From: Leishmania mexicana MHOM/GT/2001/U1103
Taxonomy: Eukaryota > Euglenozoa > Kinetoplastea > Trypanosomatida > Trypanosomatidae
NCBI RefSeq assembly: GCF_000234665.1
Contig: NC_018330.1
Location: 434,001-498,000, forward strand
DNA length: 64,000 bases
Reading direction: 5' to 3'
Shown: piece by piece, positions 1 through 9,680 of the stretch
Position numbering within the stretch: the stretch's first letter is position 1
How the letters are laid out: every line of letters starts with the position of its first letter
The notes under the pieces: model-generated
Told to the model about the DNA's origin: nothing
The model's database searches: none
What the model saw: only the letters and a program-made list of their open reading frames with translations
Program-made: the position numbers and the translations under genes

Positions 1-596
1 ATCCTGAACAGCTTCCACTCTTGTCGACGGGCGGGGGGCTCGTACTTGCCGTCTCCGGTAGGTGGGGTGAGCAAGCCTGGAGCGCTTGGTTGTTGGTTGG
101 TGGCAGCGTTCAGGTACGGGTGGGTAAGTAGACGATCATCGCCCTCCCCCACCCCCCCCCCCTTCCCACACACACACGCGCACGCACACGACTGCCTCAT
201 ATCATCAGAAAAGCCCCGTCGCCGTCTCCGCTGTGCCGGCACTCTGTGTCATGCCCACCTTGCGTGATGGAGTTCGCGAAAAGAGAAGGTCTCATAGAAT
301 CCTGATGAGTGAACTCACGCGAGAGACGTGCACCCCCTGCTTCACCTGAGCACGACGGCTACCCCACTATCTTCTGTCTCTGCAACTGCTCTGCACCCCT
401 TCTCTTGCCCTCCACGTTACCAGCCACCATACGCACTCTCTCTTCCCTGCCTGCACGTTGCGCCGCCTTCTTTGACATCGCCACGTTAGCCCGAGGAGGG
501 GGAGGGTTCAACAGAGCGCTGCGATGCTCGAGCCGCACCCGCGCCTCTGATCCTCCCCTTCGTTCTTTGCTTTTTTTATTCTCGGTCAAGCCCACA
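1..596. other. Intergenic region before the first gene
   Basis: No supportable coding region is seen. The stretch holds short C-rich runs, a CA-rich run near 168-188 and, at its right end, a pyrimidine-rich tract (about 553-588) ending in AG at 589-590. The left part probably belongs to the 3' UTR of a gene outside the window. Confidence 0.6.
553..590 (+). promoter_or_regulatory. Candidate trans-splice acceptor for the 597 gene
   Basis: A pyrimidine-rich run with seven consecutive T ends in CAAG at 587-590, six bases before the ATG. This is the arrangement expected for spliced-leader addition. An acceptor farther upstream is possible. Confidence 0.45.
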
Positions 597-1841
597 ATGA
601 TTGTGCGCACCGCTTCTCGTCTCTCTGCCCGATGGCCGGCAGCGTTGCTGGAAGCCTCGCGTGTATTGCCTTCCTCGGGCGCGTGGGTGTCTTGCTGGAG
701 TGCATTCTTCAATGAACTGCAGCTGCAAGAAGAGTCGCACAGAGGCGGCACGGATGAGGCAGGCAACGCGAAGTTCGACGTGGTGCCGGCGCCGCTGCTT
801 AGGTCCATTGCACAGCATTGGGTAGACGAAGCGCTCCTTGCGGTGGTATCTGTCCGTCTCGCCGAGGTGTATTCGCCGGCGCGCGCAAGCGCCTTGAAAG
901 GGGTGTGCGAGACTGCAGTGATCCCGTCGGGAGGGCTGGAGTCGCTGCTGGCCACGTGGAGTGCGCACATGCTGCTCTCTGTACTTCACGCACCGCGCCA
1001 GGCATCGATCGCCCCATCATCACACAAGATTCAGAGCTGCAGGTATGCAGCATCCGACACCGTCAGCGCAGCGCTGGCGGACTGTCTGGAGAAGGACGTA
1101 GCCCCTGTTCTCCGCTACCTGACTGCGTTTGGAGCGCCACCGGTGTCCAAGCCTACGTCACATCAGCGCCATCACGTGGCTGCATCAACGCGCGCTTTAC
1201 GGCATGCGCTGGTGCTGCTCCTCTCCAGTTTCGTGACGACGTGGCGTGAGGCGCCGTCGCGTGAAACGCCGCCGCCCCCGGGGGCGACGACTTTGACCGG
1301 AGAGGAGCGCGCTCTGGCACTGGAGTTTTGCCGTTGTATCGCCGCGCTCACTGAAAACAACACGGGCTTGGTGAGCAGCGTGACAGGAGAATGCCCTGGC
1401 GATGCCAGTGCACACGCTCACTCGCGTGATGCCCGCGCAGAGGCGACGGGGTCGCACGTCACCTCGCTGGAGGCGGTAACCGGGGCTCAGTTTGCGCTGG
1501 TAAAGGACGCCCTTGCGGACATGCTGGCCCCTGATCACCACAGCGACGGCAGCGCGGCGAGCACTCCTGTTCGCGCGAGGGACTCTGCAGTGGGTAATGG
1601 TCCTCTGTGGAGGGCTTGCGAGGCGTGGATCGCTGGTGCCGTTGGCACCGCAGTGGGTGTCAGTGCAGCCTCATCGCCTTCACCCTTCGCCGGCATCACC
1701 GACGCACGCCGGAAAGACGAGGAGACTGTCGACCTTCTCGAGCGTGTGAACGATCAGCTCAACCAGATTGCCCGCGGCAGCGCCGTGAACGCCGCGTCTC
1801 GTCAATGTGGAAAGAGCGCTGCCCTGCCGCGTGGCAAATAA
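597..1841 (+). CDS. Unknown protein with presequence-like N-terminus, 414 aa
   Basis: I do not recognise this family. The protein starts MIVRTASRLSARW, which has Arg, Ser and Ala and no acidic residue in its first 13 positions, as in a mitochondrial targeting presequence. The body is Ala/Leu-rich and probably helical, with low-complexity segments rich in Pro, Ser and Ala (about residues 225-240 and 290-330). No catalytic motif or Cys/His cluster stands out. The start was set at 597 because the frame upstream runs through pyrimidine-rich leader sequence and opens only with GTG. A tract of T and C followed by AG (589-590) lies 6 nt before this ATG, giving a very short leader if that acceptor is used. 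It precedes two kDNA ligase genes, which does not by itself imply a kinetoplast role. Confidence 0.75.
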   Translation: MIVRTASRLSARWPAALLEASRVLPSSGAWVSCWSAFFNELQLQEESHRGGTDEAGNAKFDVVPAPLLRSIAQHWVDEALLAVVSVRLAEVYSPARASALKGVCETAVIPSGGLESLLATWSAHMLLSVLHAPRQASIAPSSHKIQSCRYAASDTVSAALADCLEKDVAPVLRYLTAFGAPPVSKPTSHQRHHVAASTRALRHALVLLLSSFVTTWREAPSRETPPPPGATTLTGEERALALEFCRCIAALTENNTGLVSSVTGECPGDASAHAHSRDARAEATGSHVTSLEAVTGAQFALVKDALADMLAPDHHSDGSAASTPVRARDSAVGNGPLWRACEAWIAGAVGTAVGVSAASSPSPFAGITDARRKDEETVDLLERVNDQLNQIARGSAVNAASRQCGKSAALPRGK

Positions 1842-3396
1842 AAGCGCGCCTGCGCCCCTCACTCCACCCCCTCCTCCAAGGGAGAGGCCAACCCTTAAAA
1901 GGGGGACGAAGCCTGGGTGGGGTGCAACAACGGGCAGGCCTCTGCGAACGGGGGCACTCTGGAGACGGAAAGGCAACGTTTGGGCTGGGACACGCTCTGT
2001 CGCCGTCCGCCCTTTACGGCACGAAAACAGAGGATCGCATCACAACATATGAGGACATCGCCGTCCCGTGTAGGGCGGGAGGAACACCGGCCGCGGCTGC
2101 CACCCATGATGGGCGCCCAAAACCCTTCCCTCACCCTCTCACCCCTCTGCCCCCCCCCACCACCACCACCACTTCTTCTGCACGATTCCTACCCCTTTCA
2201 ATCTCCTTCACTGTTGCCTCTCTCTCCCCCCCCCCCTCTCGTCCGACTCTTCTCTCGCCGACCCGCACACACACACACACACCACCGCTTTAATCGCTGG
2301 CCATACTCGCATCCGCGCGATATCCTTCACACAGGCACCGTCGCACTACCCAGCCGCACGCGCACGTACCCATCGCGCCACCGGTACGCACACAGAAATA
2401 TTTCCAGACCCGCACACGGACGGGGCTCGTCCTTCTCCCTGCGCCTCCTCTTCCCTCTCTCCTTTCCTCCACCCAGGCGGAGGGCAAGGGGGTGGAGGCC
2501 TGCGCAACCCACACGGAGGCGCGGAAGCGGGCAGACACACGACCACAGACACACAGAGGTCCAAGAAATAGGCGTGTGTGGCCCTCCTGCCGCAAGAGCG
2601 ACGCGACGCAGATACCACTGAAGGAGAGAAGGTGAGCACGTGCAAGAGGCAGAGGACGCGCGGCCGCACTTGACTTTGGGACATCCGCCGCAGTACAAAG
2701 GGCGAGAGAGCGACGTGCAGCAGCGGCGGCAGCACAGGTGTACACTTGTGTTTGTGAGCACACTGTCACTGTATTATGTGACAGATACCATCTGTGTCTC
2801 GCCGTATTTGATGGTGACCACCGACTGCAGGCGCGAACTCCAGAACCTCGCCGCCATCAAGCGCTTGTCTCACTGCCTGCCTGTCTCCTCTCACACCTTC
2901 TGCGGTATCTCTCTAGGGGGAGCGTTACCTGAGTCCTTCAGTGGTCGCACTTGCGCATCGCTGCCGGCCACCTTCATCGTCACGGTTGCTGCGGTGGTGG
3001 CGCCGGCTGTTGCTGTCTTATGCCGGCTGGGCGGCGGCGTGTTTTCTTCTGTAAGGTGTAGCTGCACACGTGCTCTCTTAGCCGGTTTGTAAACCGATAA
3101 ATAAGACCCCCTCCCTCCCCTCTCCCCCACCCCGCCGGTGGCCTACACACACACACACACACAGCCAGCGAGAGGGAAGAGGAGGAAGAGGTAGGAAGGG
3201 TGAGCACGGATCCACTGACTTCATTGTTTCTTATTTTGCTTGTTGCCCTCCTCACCGCGGAGCGGTGGGACAGTGCCGGGAGAGGGAGGGAGGGGAAGTG
3301 TTTTGTCTGCTGCGCGTGCGACAGCTTCCTCGTCTACAGGAATATTCGAAGATTCACACGCCGCACGACACACATCAACTCGCCAACAAAGAAAAG
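1842..3396. other. Intergenic region with CA microsatellites
   Basis: No gene is supported. It contains long C/T-rich tracts (about 2110-2260 and 3105-3130), CA repeats near 2266-2283 and 3145-3163, and a splice-acceptor signature before the next gene. A 150-codon open frame at 2640-3092 opens only with GTG and has no recognisable domain. Confidence 0.6.
3221..3262 (+). promoter_or_regulatory. Candidate trans-splice acceptor for the upstream kDNA ligase
   Basis: A T/C-rich tract (3221-3255) is followed by the first AG at 3261-3262. A second tract with AG at 3339-3340 is an alternative. The leader from either AG to 3397 contains no ATG, which supports the chosen start codon. Confidence 0.5.
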
Positions 3397-5289
3397 ATGA
3401 AGGCGACTGTGTTGCGACAGCTGGGCGGCAGCCGCTTAATCGGGCATCCGACGATGCTGCAGCTGCGGGCGGTGAAGCGGGTGACAACGGCAAAGGCGAA
3501 AGGCACTGCGAGGGGCGGCAGGGCGAAAGAAGCGGCTGCACCGACAGCATGCAGCGGTCATGGCTCACACAAGCTGTCCTTGGCGGACTTTTACCCTGCC
3601 ATCGCCCGCACATGGATCGCGGCGGCGTCGAATAAGATGCTGCAGCCGCAGCACGTTGCCCCTGATAGCCGCAAACTGGCGTGGTGGATTTGCCCGTCTT
3701 GCCACCATCAGCACAACAAGCGCATAGATCTTCACCTCGCCGCCGGGGGTGCGTGCCCCAAGTGTGAAGCAAAGCCCACCATGGCTGGCGGCGCGTCCGC
3801 AAAGAAGAGTACGTCGAGTTCCCGTGGCGCCAGCAATCCCGCCTCGCCATTGAAAAAGAAACAGGCATCCGCCGCGTCGGCGCATGAGCCTGTCCCTGCC
3901 GCAGCAGTACTTCGCCATCGCTGCCGCCCCAACTCGACGCTCGACACCATCGCCGCCGGGAACGCGAACCTCCTCAGCAAAAGCGTAGCCGACAATCAGT
4001 ACCTTCGCGTGCAGGAGACGCGCAACCTGCTTCCGATGCTGGCAAAGAGCTACGATAAGGAACGCTGGAAAATCGCGCCTGGCGAGGTGCTGCAGGTGTC
4101 GCCGAAACTGGACGGCATCCGCTGCGTCGCCGCGTACCGAATAGACACGAAGCAGGTGCTCTTCTTCAGCCGCTCCGGCACGCTCTTCGAGTGCTGTGAC
4201 GACGCCATCGAGCCAGCGCTGCGGTGCCTCTTCGAGAAGGACCCGTCACTTGTTCTTGACGGCGAGCTGTACAACGACTCGATCAACCTGGCGCAGCTCA
4301 GCACTATCTGTAAAACAGTCAGAAAAGCAACCCCGCCGTCCCCCACGGCGGCATTGTCTGGGGCAGACCCGGTGTCGGCCTTTTACAACGCCCTCCTCGT
4401 TGCCGCATATGGAAAGAAGAAGCACAAGGGTAGCTCCGCCCCTGCCGCTGCTGGGCTGCAGGCAGATGCGCCGGCAGTGATCCGCTTCGACCAGCTCACG
4501 TCGGCGATTCGCACGACACGTCAGTGGCGCACCCCTGAAGTTGCGGCTCTGCAACGCCAGTTGCAGTACCACGTCTTTGATGTCCTTTACAGCCGTGAGT
4601 TCCCCTACGGTCGAGGGTCGGCGGTTCCGTTCAGCGTCCGCTACGGCGTTCTTGAGCGACTGCTGGCATCCGCGACAGCTTACAACCTCGCGCATATTTC
4701 CAAGTACAATCCGCTGGTGCTGCGGCGCGTGCCGAGCTATTCGTGCACCATCGATGCTGTTGACGCCGTCCTGCAAGCCGCCATACAGGTGGGCTACGAG
4801 GGCATCATGATCCGCCGTGAGTGCCGCGGCGCCACGACCGCTGCCGGCAAGGACGGCAGCGACACGGTGGAGTCGGCAACCAAGAAGATTAAGCGGGGCG
4901 CTGCATCCAGTGGGAGTAAAGCCAGCGCGATGGCTTCGACGGCGAACATTGACGCCGGGTACGGCTATGGGCAGCGCAGCAGCACGTTGCTGAAGTACAA
5001 GGTAATGCAGGACGCAGAGTACATCATTGTAGGCGCTGTGGAAGGCTCCGGCAAGTGGAAGGGCTTTCTCGGCTCTTTCATCTGCGTGACGCCAGACAAG
5101 AAGCACCGCTTCACCGTCACCCCAGCGAGCACTGATGCCGACAAGCGGCGGATGTGGCAGTCGTGGAAGACGGTGTACAAGGGGAAGGCGCTGACGGTGC
5201 AGTACCAGGAGATCACCGCAGAGGGCGTACCGCGCTTCCCTGTGGGCAAGTGCGTTCGCGGAGCCGCTGATGGGCACGATTGGCTGTAG
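3397..5289 (+). CDS. LIGKB: Mitochondrial (kinetoplast) ATP-dependent DNA ligase, probable LIG k-beta, 630 aa
   Basis: This is an ATP-dependent DNA ligase that should seal nicks and gaps in kDNA minicircles. Visible motifs: motif I KLDGIR at 237-242 with the AMP-accepting Lys237; the FFSRSG strand at 256-261; DGEL at 288-291; the FDVLY segment at 394-398; EGIMIRR at 468-474; LKYK at 532-535; then an OB-fold-like tail (about 540-630). The basic, acid-free N-terminus suggests mitochondrial import. Residues 60-123 match the probable zinc-ribbon family DUF4379: a WW followed by C99-x2-C102 and C120-x2-C123. Compared with the paralogue at 7198 it carries extra segments around 308-380 and 475-527, the latter Lys/Ser/Ala-rich. 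Tandem ligase genes LIG k-alpha and k-beta are established in Trypanosoma brucei, Leishmania major and Crithidia. I assign beta to this longer copy from remembered gene order, so alpha and beta could be swapped. Confidence 0.93.
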   Translation: MKATVLRQLGGSRLIGHPTMLQLRAVKRVTTAKAKGTARGGRAKEAAAPTACSGHGSHKLSLADFYPAIARTWIAAASNKMLQPQHVAPDSRKLAWWICPSCHHQHNKRIDLHLAAGGACPKCEAKPTMAGGASAKKSTSSSRGASNPASPLKKKQASAASAHEPVPAAAVLRHRCRPNSTLDTIAAGNANLLSKSVADNQYLRVQETRNLLPMLAKSYDKERWKIAPGEVLQVSPKLDGIRCVAAYRIDTKQVLFFSRSGTLFECCDDAIEPALRCLFEKDPSLVLDGELYNDSINLAQLSTICKTVRKATPPSPTAALSGADPVSAFYNALLVAAYGKKKHKGSSAPAAAGLQADAPAVIRFDQLTSAIRTTRQWRTPEVAALQRQLQYHVFDVLYSREFPYGRGSAVPFSVRYGVLERLLASATAYNLAHISKYNPLVLRRVPSYSCTIDAVDAVLQAAIQVGYEGIMIRRECRGATTAAGKDGSDTVESATKKIKRGAASSGSKASAMASTANIDAGYGYGQRSSTLLKYKVMQDAEYIIVGAVEGSGKWKGFLGSFICVTPDKKHRFTVTPASTDADKRRMWQSWKTVYKGKALTVQYQEITAEGVPRFPVGKCVRGAADGHDWL

Positions 5290-7197
5290 CCGTTTTGGAA
5301 CGAGGCGACGAAAGAGTGAGGGGGGTCGGGGAGGCTGCAGGGGCGGGGAGGTGCGCGACGTCACTTTAACGTTTTCCGCTCTCTCTCTTCCTCCGAGTTC
5401 GCGAGCACAAGGACCCGCTCACACACACGGTAGAGGCGTACGCGCACCCCGAGCATCCACACCCTCGTGTGTTGTTCTTGGTCATCCGCCTTTGACCCTC
5501 GACCATAGGTGCCCTGAGTCTTCTCACCCTCTCGGCTGCCACCCCTGCCCTCTAGCCGCCCCCCCCCACCCCGCGTCTCTCGGAGACTCTTTGGACACAT
5601 TACCCCACCACCACACATCTGGTCCAATATCTCCCATTGCTGTCGCGCACGTCATCCTGGCCCACGACACTGGCCACCTTTACGCACCCTCCTCCTCTCC
5701 CCCCCCCCTTACCTCGATCATAGACGCACCCTCACTGCACTACCACCCCTCTACATCTACGCGGGCGCCTTCTCCCCCACTTTCACTTTATGATTTGTTG
5801 CGATCACACGGTTGTCGTCTTGCCCTTCCCCGCCCCTCCCCTTCTCCTTTCCCGCACACGCTGCCGGCTGCATCCGTTTGAGGTACCGCATCTCCTTACT
5901 TCTTCGGGGGGTGCGCGTAGGTGGTGTCTTGCCACCACCAACGCCACCTCTCCCACCCACACACCCCTCGCGCCACCGCCACTCCTCCTGTCGTCGGCAT
6001 GCCGATGGGCGTGCCGCTGCTCACCTCCCTTGTGGCGAATCCTCCACAGTGAATTTCTCAATTCGCACGTCGAGCGTGGGAGAGGGAGCGAAGTGGGGGA
6101 TGGCAGGACGGGGCGGTGATGTCGGCGGTGGCGGTGAAAGCGCGAACGGCATGTGTGGTGCTGCTCCGCTGTTTTTCCTCCTCTCTTTCTTCGGTATATT
6201 CTCTTCACCTTCTCTTTGTGTGCCATTTTGTCATCGCTCTCTCTCTTGTATCCCTCGTCATCCCTCACGGTGTCTCCCTCGCTGCGTGCGTTCGTGCGTG
6301 CGTGGCACCGCCCCGGGCTGCAACAGTCGTTCGCCTCGTCTCTCTTGCTTGCCACGCCCGCAGCACGTCGCACCACGGGATCACATCGTGCGAGTCTCTA
6401 GTCTTGTACCGCGAGATGCACCACCCCTCCGCACCCGCCCGCCCTTTTTTTTCTTTCTTCTCGACTCGCTGCTCGCCCTCACGCTTGAGTCTTCATACGC
6501 GATGCAGCCAGTAACGTCTTCCTGGCTGTATGATGCCCCACCCACCCACTCCCACCCCTTCACCTTCAAGCTGGTGTGCGATGTGGCGCGAGTGTGAGAG
6601 AGACTGCTGCGGCTGCATTTTCTTCGCGGAAGCGGTCACTGCGCCGCTCACCGGACCCCGCCGTCTTCTCGCTCCCTACCCCTCCCCCTCGCCCTCTCTT
6701 CCCTTTCCATCTGTTCCCTCCCCTTCGGGCTGTGGACAGACAACGCGGCTGGACACACGCACACACCTATGCGTGTATACTGTATTCCGCACGCTTAGTT
6801 GCCTGCTCGCGTCGCATGTGCCCGTAAAAGTGCCACGCATCGGCGCCGGAACCCTTTATCCCTACATCCTCTCCTCTCTCGCACCGTCATAGATACAAGC
6901 CACCAACCACCCCTTCCTCCCCCACCCATCTACACCATACATATATCACTCACTCGCACGCGCGCGCACACCACATCAACGCACGTGACCACCACGTCCT
7001 CCAAGGCCCCACCACCACCACCACTTCGCACACGCACACACACACACTCGTACACATACATATTACGTAGCGAGAGAAAAATAGACGCGTCCTCCCCTCC
7101 CCTCCTCCTCCCCCCGTGTACATTTGCCCACCCCCCTCCCACAACGCACGCAGCGTAGCGTCTACGCGTACAGACAGACACCATTCACCACGTAACA
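5290..7197. other. Intergenic region between the two ligase genes
   Basis: About 1.9 kb of C/T-rich sequence with no supportable gene. Open frames here, the longest about 260 codons, are Pro/Ser/His/Arg-rich translations of pyrimidine tracts. A CA-repeat (7027-7045) and a long C/T tract precede the next gene. Confidence 0.6.
7090..7153 (+). promoter_or_regulatory. Candidate trans-splice acceptor for the downstream kDNA ligase
   Basis: A nearly unbroken C/T tract (7090-7140) is followed by the first AG at 7152-7153. The 44-nt leader to the ATG at 7198 contains no ATG. Confidence 0.55.
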
Positions 7198-8676
7198 ATG
7201 TTTCGTCGTGGCTTTCCGCTGCTCTCGACGCTTCCACCAGATATGAGTAAGCTCTTTGGCGCCAGTCGTCGTCGTACACCGCAGCAGCAGCGCGTCTACG
7301 ACCAACTGAAGACTACATCTATTCAGGATGCGTTCCCTCACATTGCCGCCTGCTGGGTGGGGCCGTGCTGGGGCACCGTTATGCAGACGCCGAGCAATGT
7401 ATCACCCGTGTGCATGAAGATGGCGGTGTGGCGCTGCTCTCACTGCTTGCAGGAGTTCGAGATGGTTGTGGGGCACTTCATTGATGGGGGCGGCGTGTGC
7501 CCGCATTGCCATAGTCCGCAGAAGAAGCTGGACAACGTGACGCTCCGCAATGCACAAGGGGAACTGGTGACCAAGAAACCCCAATACGTGAAGGCACCGC
7601 GGATGATTCACTCGAACTACCGTAGCGTGCTCTTCGCTAATCCACACTGGGAATCGCTGAACATTCAGCCCATGCTTGCGCAGCGCTGGGAGCTTGTTGT
7701 GGATGAGCTCATGAACAGCAGTAACGGCGAGAGCGGCACCGCTCCCGACAAGCATCTGCTCCTCGCCTCCCCCAAGATCGATGGCATCCGCTGCATGATT
7801 GGGTACAACGAGAAGCTTGGCGAGGTGCAGTTCTTCTCTCGTGGCGGCATCGTTCTCGAGTGCTGCCACGGCCTCGCCCCGCAGCTGCTGCCGCTCTTTG
7901 CGAAGGACCCGACGCTCATGCTAGACGGCGAGCTCTTTGCGCCCGAGTGCAACTTTGAGCAGCTCAACGGGCTTGTACGCCGGCTCAACAGGAAGTCCGA
8001 CCCAAACATTATGGAGGCGCAGGCACGCCTGCTAGAGTACTTCGCGTTCGACATCATGTACAGCGCGCAGCTCTCGTCCTTGTCGGCTCCTTTCGACGAG
8101 CGCTACATGCTGCTCAAGAAGCTCATCCCGGTGTGCGGAGCGAAGCGGATTAGCAACTATGTTCACGACGACACGCGGAAGAAGGTGATCCGCGCAACGC
8201 ATGGCGGCGTGGCGACCGCGGAAAACGGGCAGGCCGTGAAGATCTACCATGTCCCTGCCGCGCAGGTTCACCCGAGCGACATGGAGGACGTGCTGAACGA
8301 GGCATGCTCGCAGGGCTTCGAGGGCGTCATGATTCGCCTTCCCAAGTTCCCCTACGAGCACGGCAAGCGCAGCTTTGGGCTACTCAAGTACAAGCAGATG
8401 CACGATGCTGAGTTTAAGATTATTGGCTTCGTGCCCGGCGAAGGCAAGTTCAAGAGCGCCCTTGGCGCCTTTGTCTGCACAACCAAGGACGGCAAGCACT
8501 TTCATACAGCACCCAAGGTCTCCTACAAGCGCCGCGTCGAGCTGTGGGAGCATCGCAGGGAGTATCTAGGCAAGTACCTGACGGTGCAATACCAAGAGCT
8601 CTCCTCGCAGAACGTGCCGCGCTTTCCTGTCGCCAAGGCCATTCGCGGTAGTGAGGATAGGCGAGATTGGCTGTGA
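7198..8676 (+). CDS. LIGKA: Mitochondrial (kinetoplast) ATP-dependent DNA ligase, probable LIG k-alpha, 492 aa
   Basis: Paralogue of the upstream ligase. The nucleotidyltransferase motifs are intact: KIDGIR at 193-198 with active-site Lys193, FFSRGG at 212-217, DGEL at 243-246, FDIMY at 284-288, EGVMIR at 375-380 and LKYK at 396-399. An OB-fold tail ends in a segment closely matching the other copy (RFPVAKAIRG near 475-484, terminal DWL). The N-terminus MFRRGFPLLS is Arg-rich and import-like. A zinc-ribbon-like block (about 41-104) carries C80-x2-C83 and C101-x2-C104, aligned with the block in the upstream copy. The start is the first ATG after the predicted splice acceptor. In T. brucei the alpha enzyme localises throughout the kDNA disk and its knockdown causes kDNA loss; the beta enzyme is antipodal. 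Which copy here is alpha is an inference. Confidence 0.93.
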   Translation: MFRRGFPLLSTLPPDMSKLFGASRRRTPQQQRVYDQLKTTSIQDAFPHIAACWVGPCWGTVMQTPSNVSPVCMKMAVWRCSHCLQEFEMVVGHFIDGGGVCPHCHSPQKKLDNVTLRNAQGELVTKKPQYVKAPRMIHSNYRSVLFANPHWESLNIQPMLAQRWELVVDELMNSSNGESGTAPDKHLLLASPKIDGIRCMIGYNEKLGEVQFFSRGGIVLECCHGLAPQLLPLFAKDPTLMLDGELFAPECNFEQLNGLVRRLNRKSDPNIMEAQARLLEYFAFDIMYSAQLSSLSAPFDERYMLLKKLIPVCGAKRISNYVHDDTRKKVIRATHGGVATAENGQAVKIYHVPAAQVHPSDMEDVLNEACSQGFEGVMIRLPKFPYEHGKRSFGLLKYKQMHDAEFKIIGFVPGEGKFKSALGAFVCTTKDGKHFHTAPKVSYKRRVELWEHRREYLGKYLTVQYQELSSQNVPRFPVAKAIRGSEDRRDWL

Positions 8677-9680
8677 AGCGAGAACCGCACAGAGGTAGAC
8701 ACGCACGGGGGGAGGTGCTCCATGCAAAACGAAAAAAAAAGCATGAGACACCACCTACGAGAGGCGGAGAGAGATGGACTGAAGACAGACCTCTGCATCC
8801 GTGGGCAGGCGCCCTGCTCTCCGCCCTCCACAACCACCACCACCTCTGCCATGGCCTGCTCGCGTTTGGTGGTGATGCGGGTCCGTTTGTTTTTTTGCTC
8901 GGGAGAAGGGGACCTCCGCGTGCATGCCCAGGCATCAGTCGTTTTATAGAACCTCAAATAGAAGCAACTCCTCACACATACGCGCACCTCTCCCCCACCC
9001 CGTCCTACTCGCTCTCCCTTCTCCGCCGCCACTACACTGTTCGATGTGTCTTTGCATTCATGTTGCGCTGGTGCGTGTATGCGCGTGCGCGTGAGAGGGA
9101 CAACCTTCTTTCGCCCTGGCGTGCGCGGCACTCTCTTGCGATTGCAGCGCCACGACAGCAGCCATCACGAAGCAGCAGAGCGGAGCGAGTGATTAGTAAT
9201 CTGCAAAAAGCAAGCAACCGTGATGAAGGAGCGCGCATGGGGCTCTGCGCGGTCAGCTGCCGCGCGGCGAGCACGTGCGCATCGCGTTGCCGTTGCTTCT
9301 TCTGCTCATCCTTTCCTGCTACACATGACCCACTGCGGGGTGTAGCGTCGACAACTCTCTGGAAAAAGAGAGCTGCAGTCCCCACCCACATGAAGATGGT
9401 ATGGCGTATGCGTGCAATCTGAGTGTCTGTGCCGCAGCTGCCACACAGGTGGCAGCTGCGCGCTCAAGGTGCTCCTCTGGTTCCCGCATCGCCTCTCTCA
9501 TGAAAGCCGGCGTTGCAGTACGTCCCTCCCCCTCCCGCGTGCACAAATACGTCATCCCTTCCCTCTCTGCTTCGCCGCCGCCCACCCCTCTCACTCGCTC
9601 TGCACCGCAGTGCCCGAGACGTACACCTGCACACATAGCGCTCAGTGCACCCAAGTAGCCCGCTTACCGCCCCTTCCATA
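8677..9680. other. Intergenic region
   Basis: No gene is supported. It contains mixed-composition sequence with several C/T runs and, at the right end, a strong pyrimidine tract with a splice AG. Confidence 0.6.
9555..9610 (+). promoter_or_regulatory. Candidate trans-splice acceptor for the CnoX-like gene
   Basis: A C/T-rich tract from about 9555 ends in CGCAG at 9606-9610. No ATG lies between this AG and the start codon at 9681. Confidence 0.55.

Noticed and set aside
309..596. Upstream extension of the first gene
   Set aside because: Opens only with GTG and reads through pyrimidine-rich leader with a splice-acceptor signature before 597.
2640..3092. 150-codon open frame in the spacer before the ligases
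   Set aside because: Starts with GTG, has no domain and no dedicated acceptor; probably chance.
4246..5364. 372-codon open frame on the - strand
   Set aside because: Antisense shadow of the upstream ligase, whose motifs prove the + frame is the coding one.
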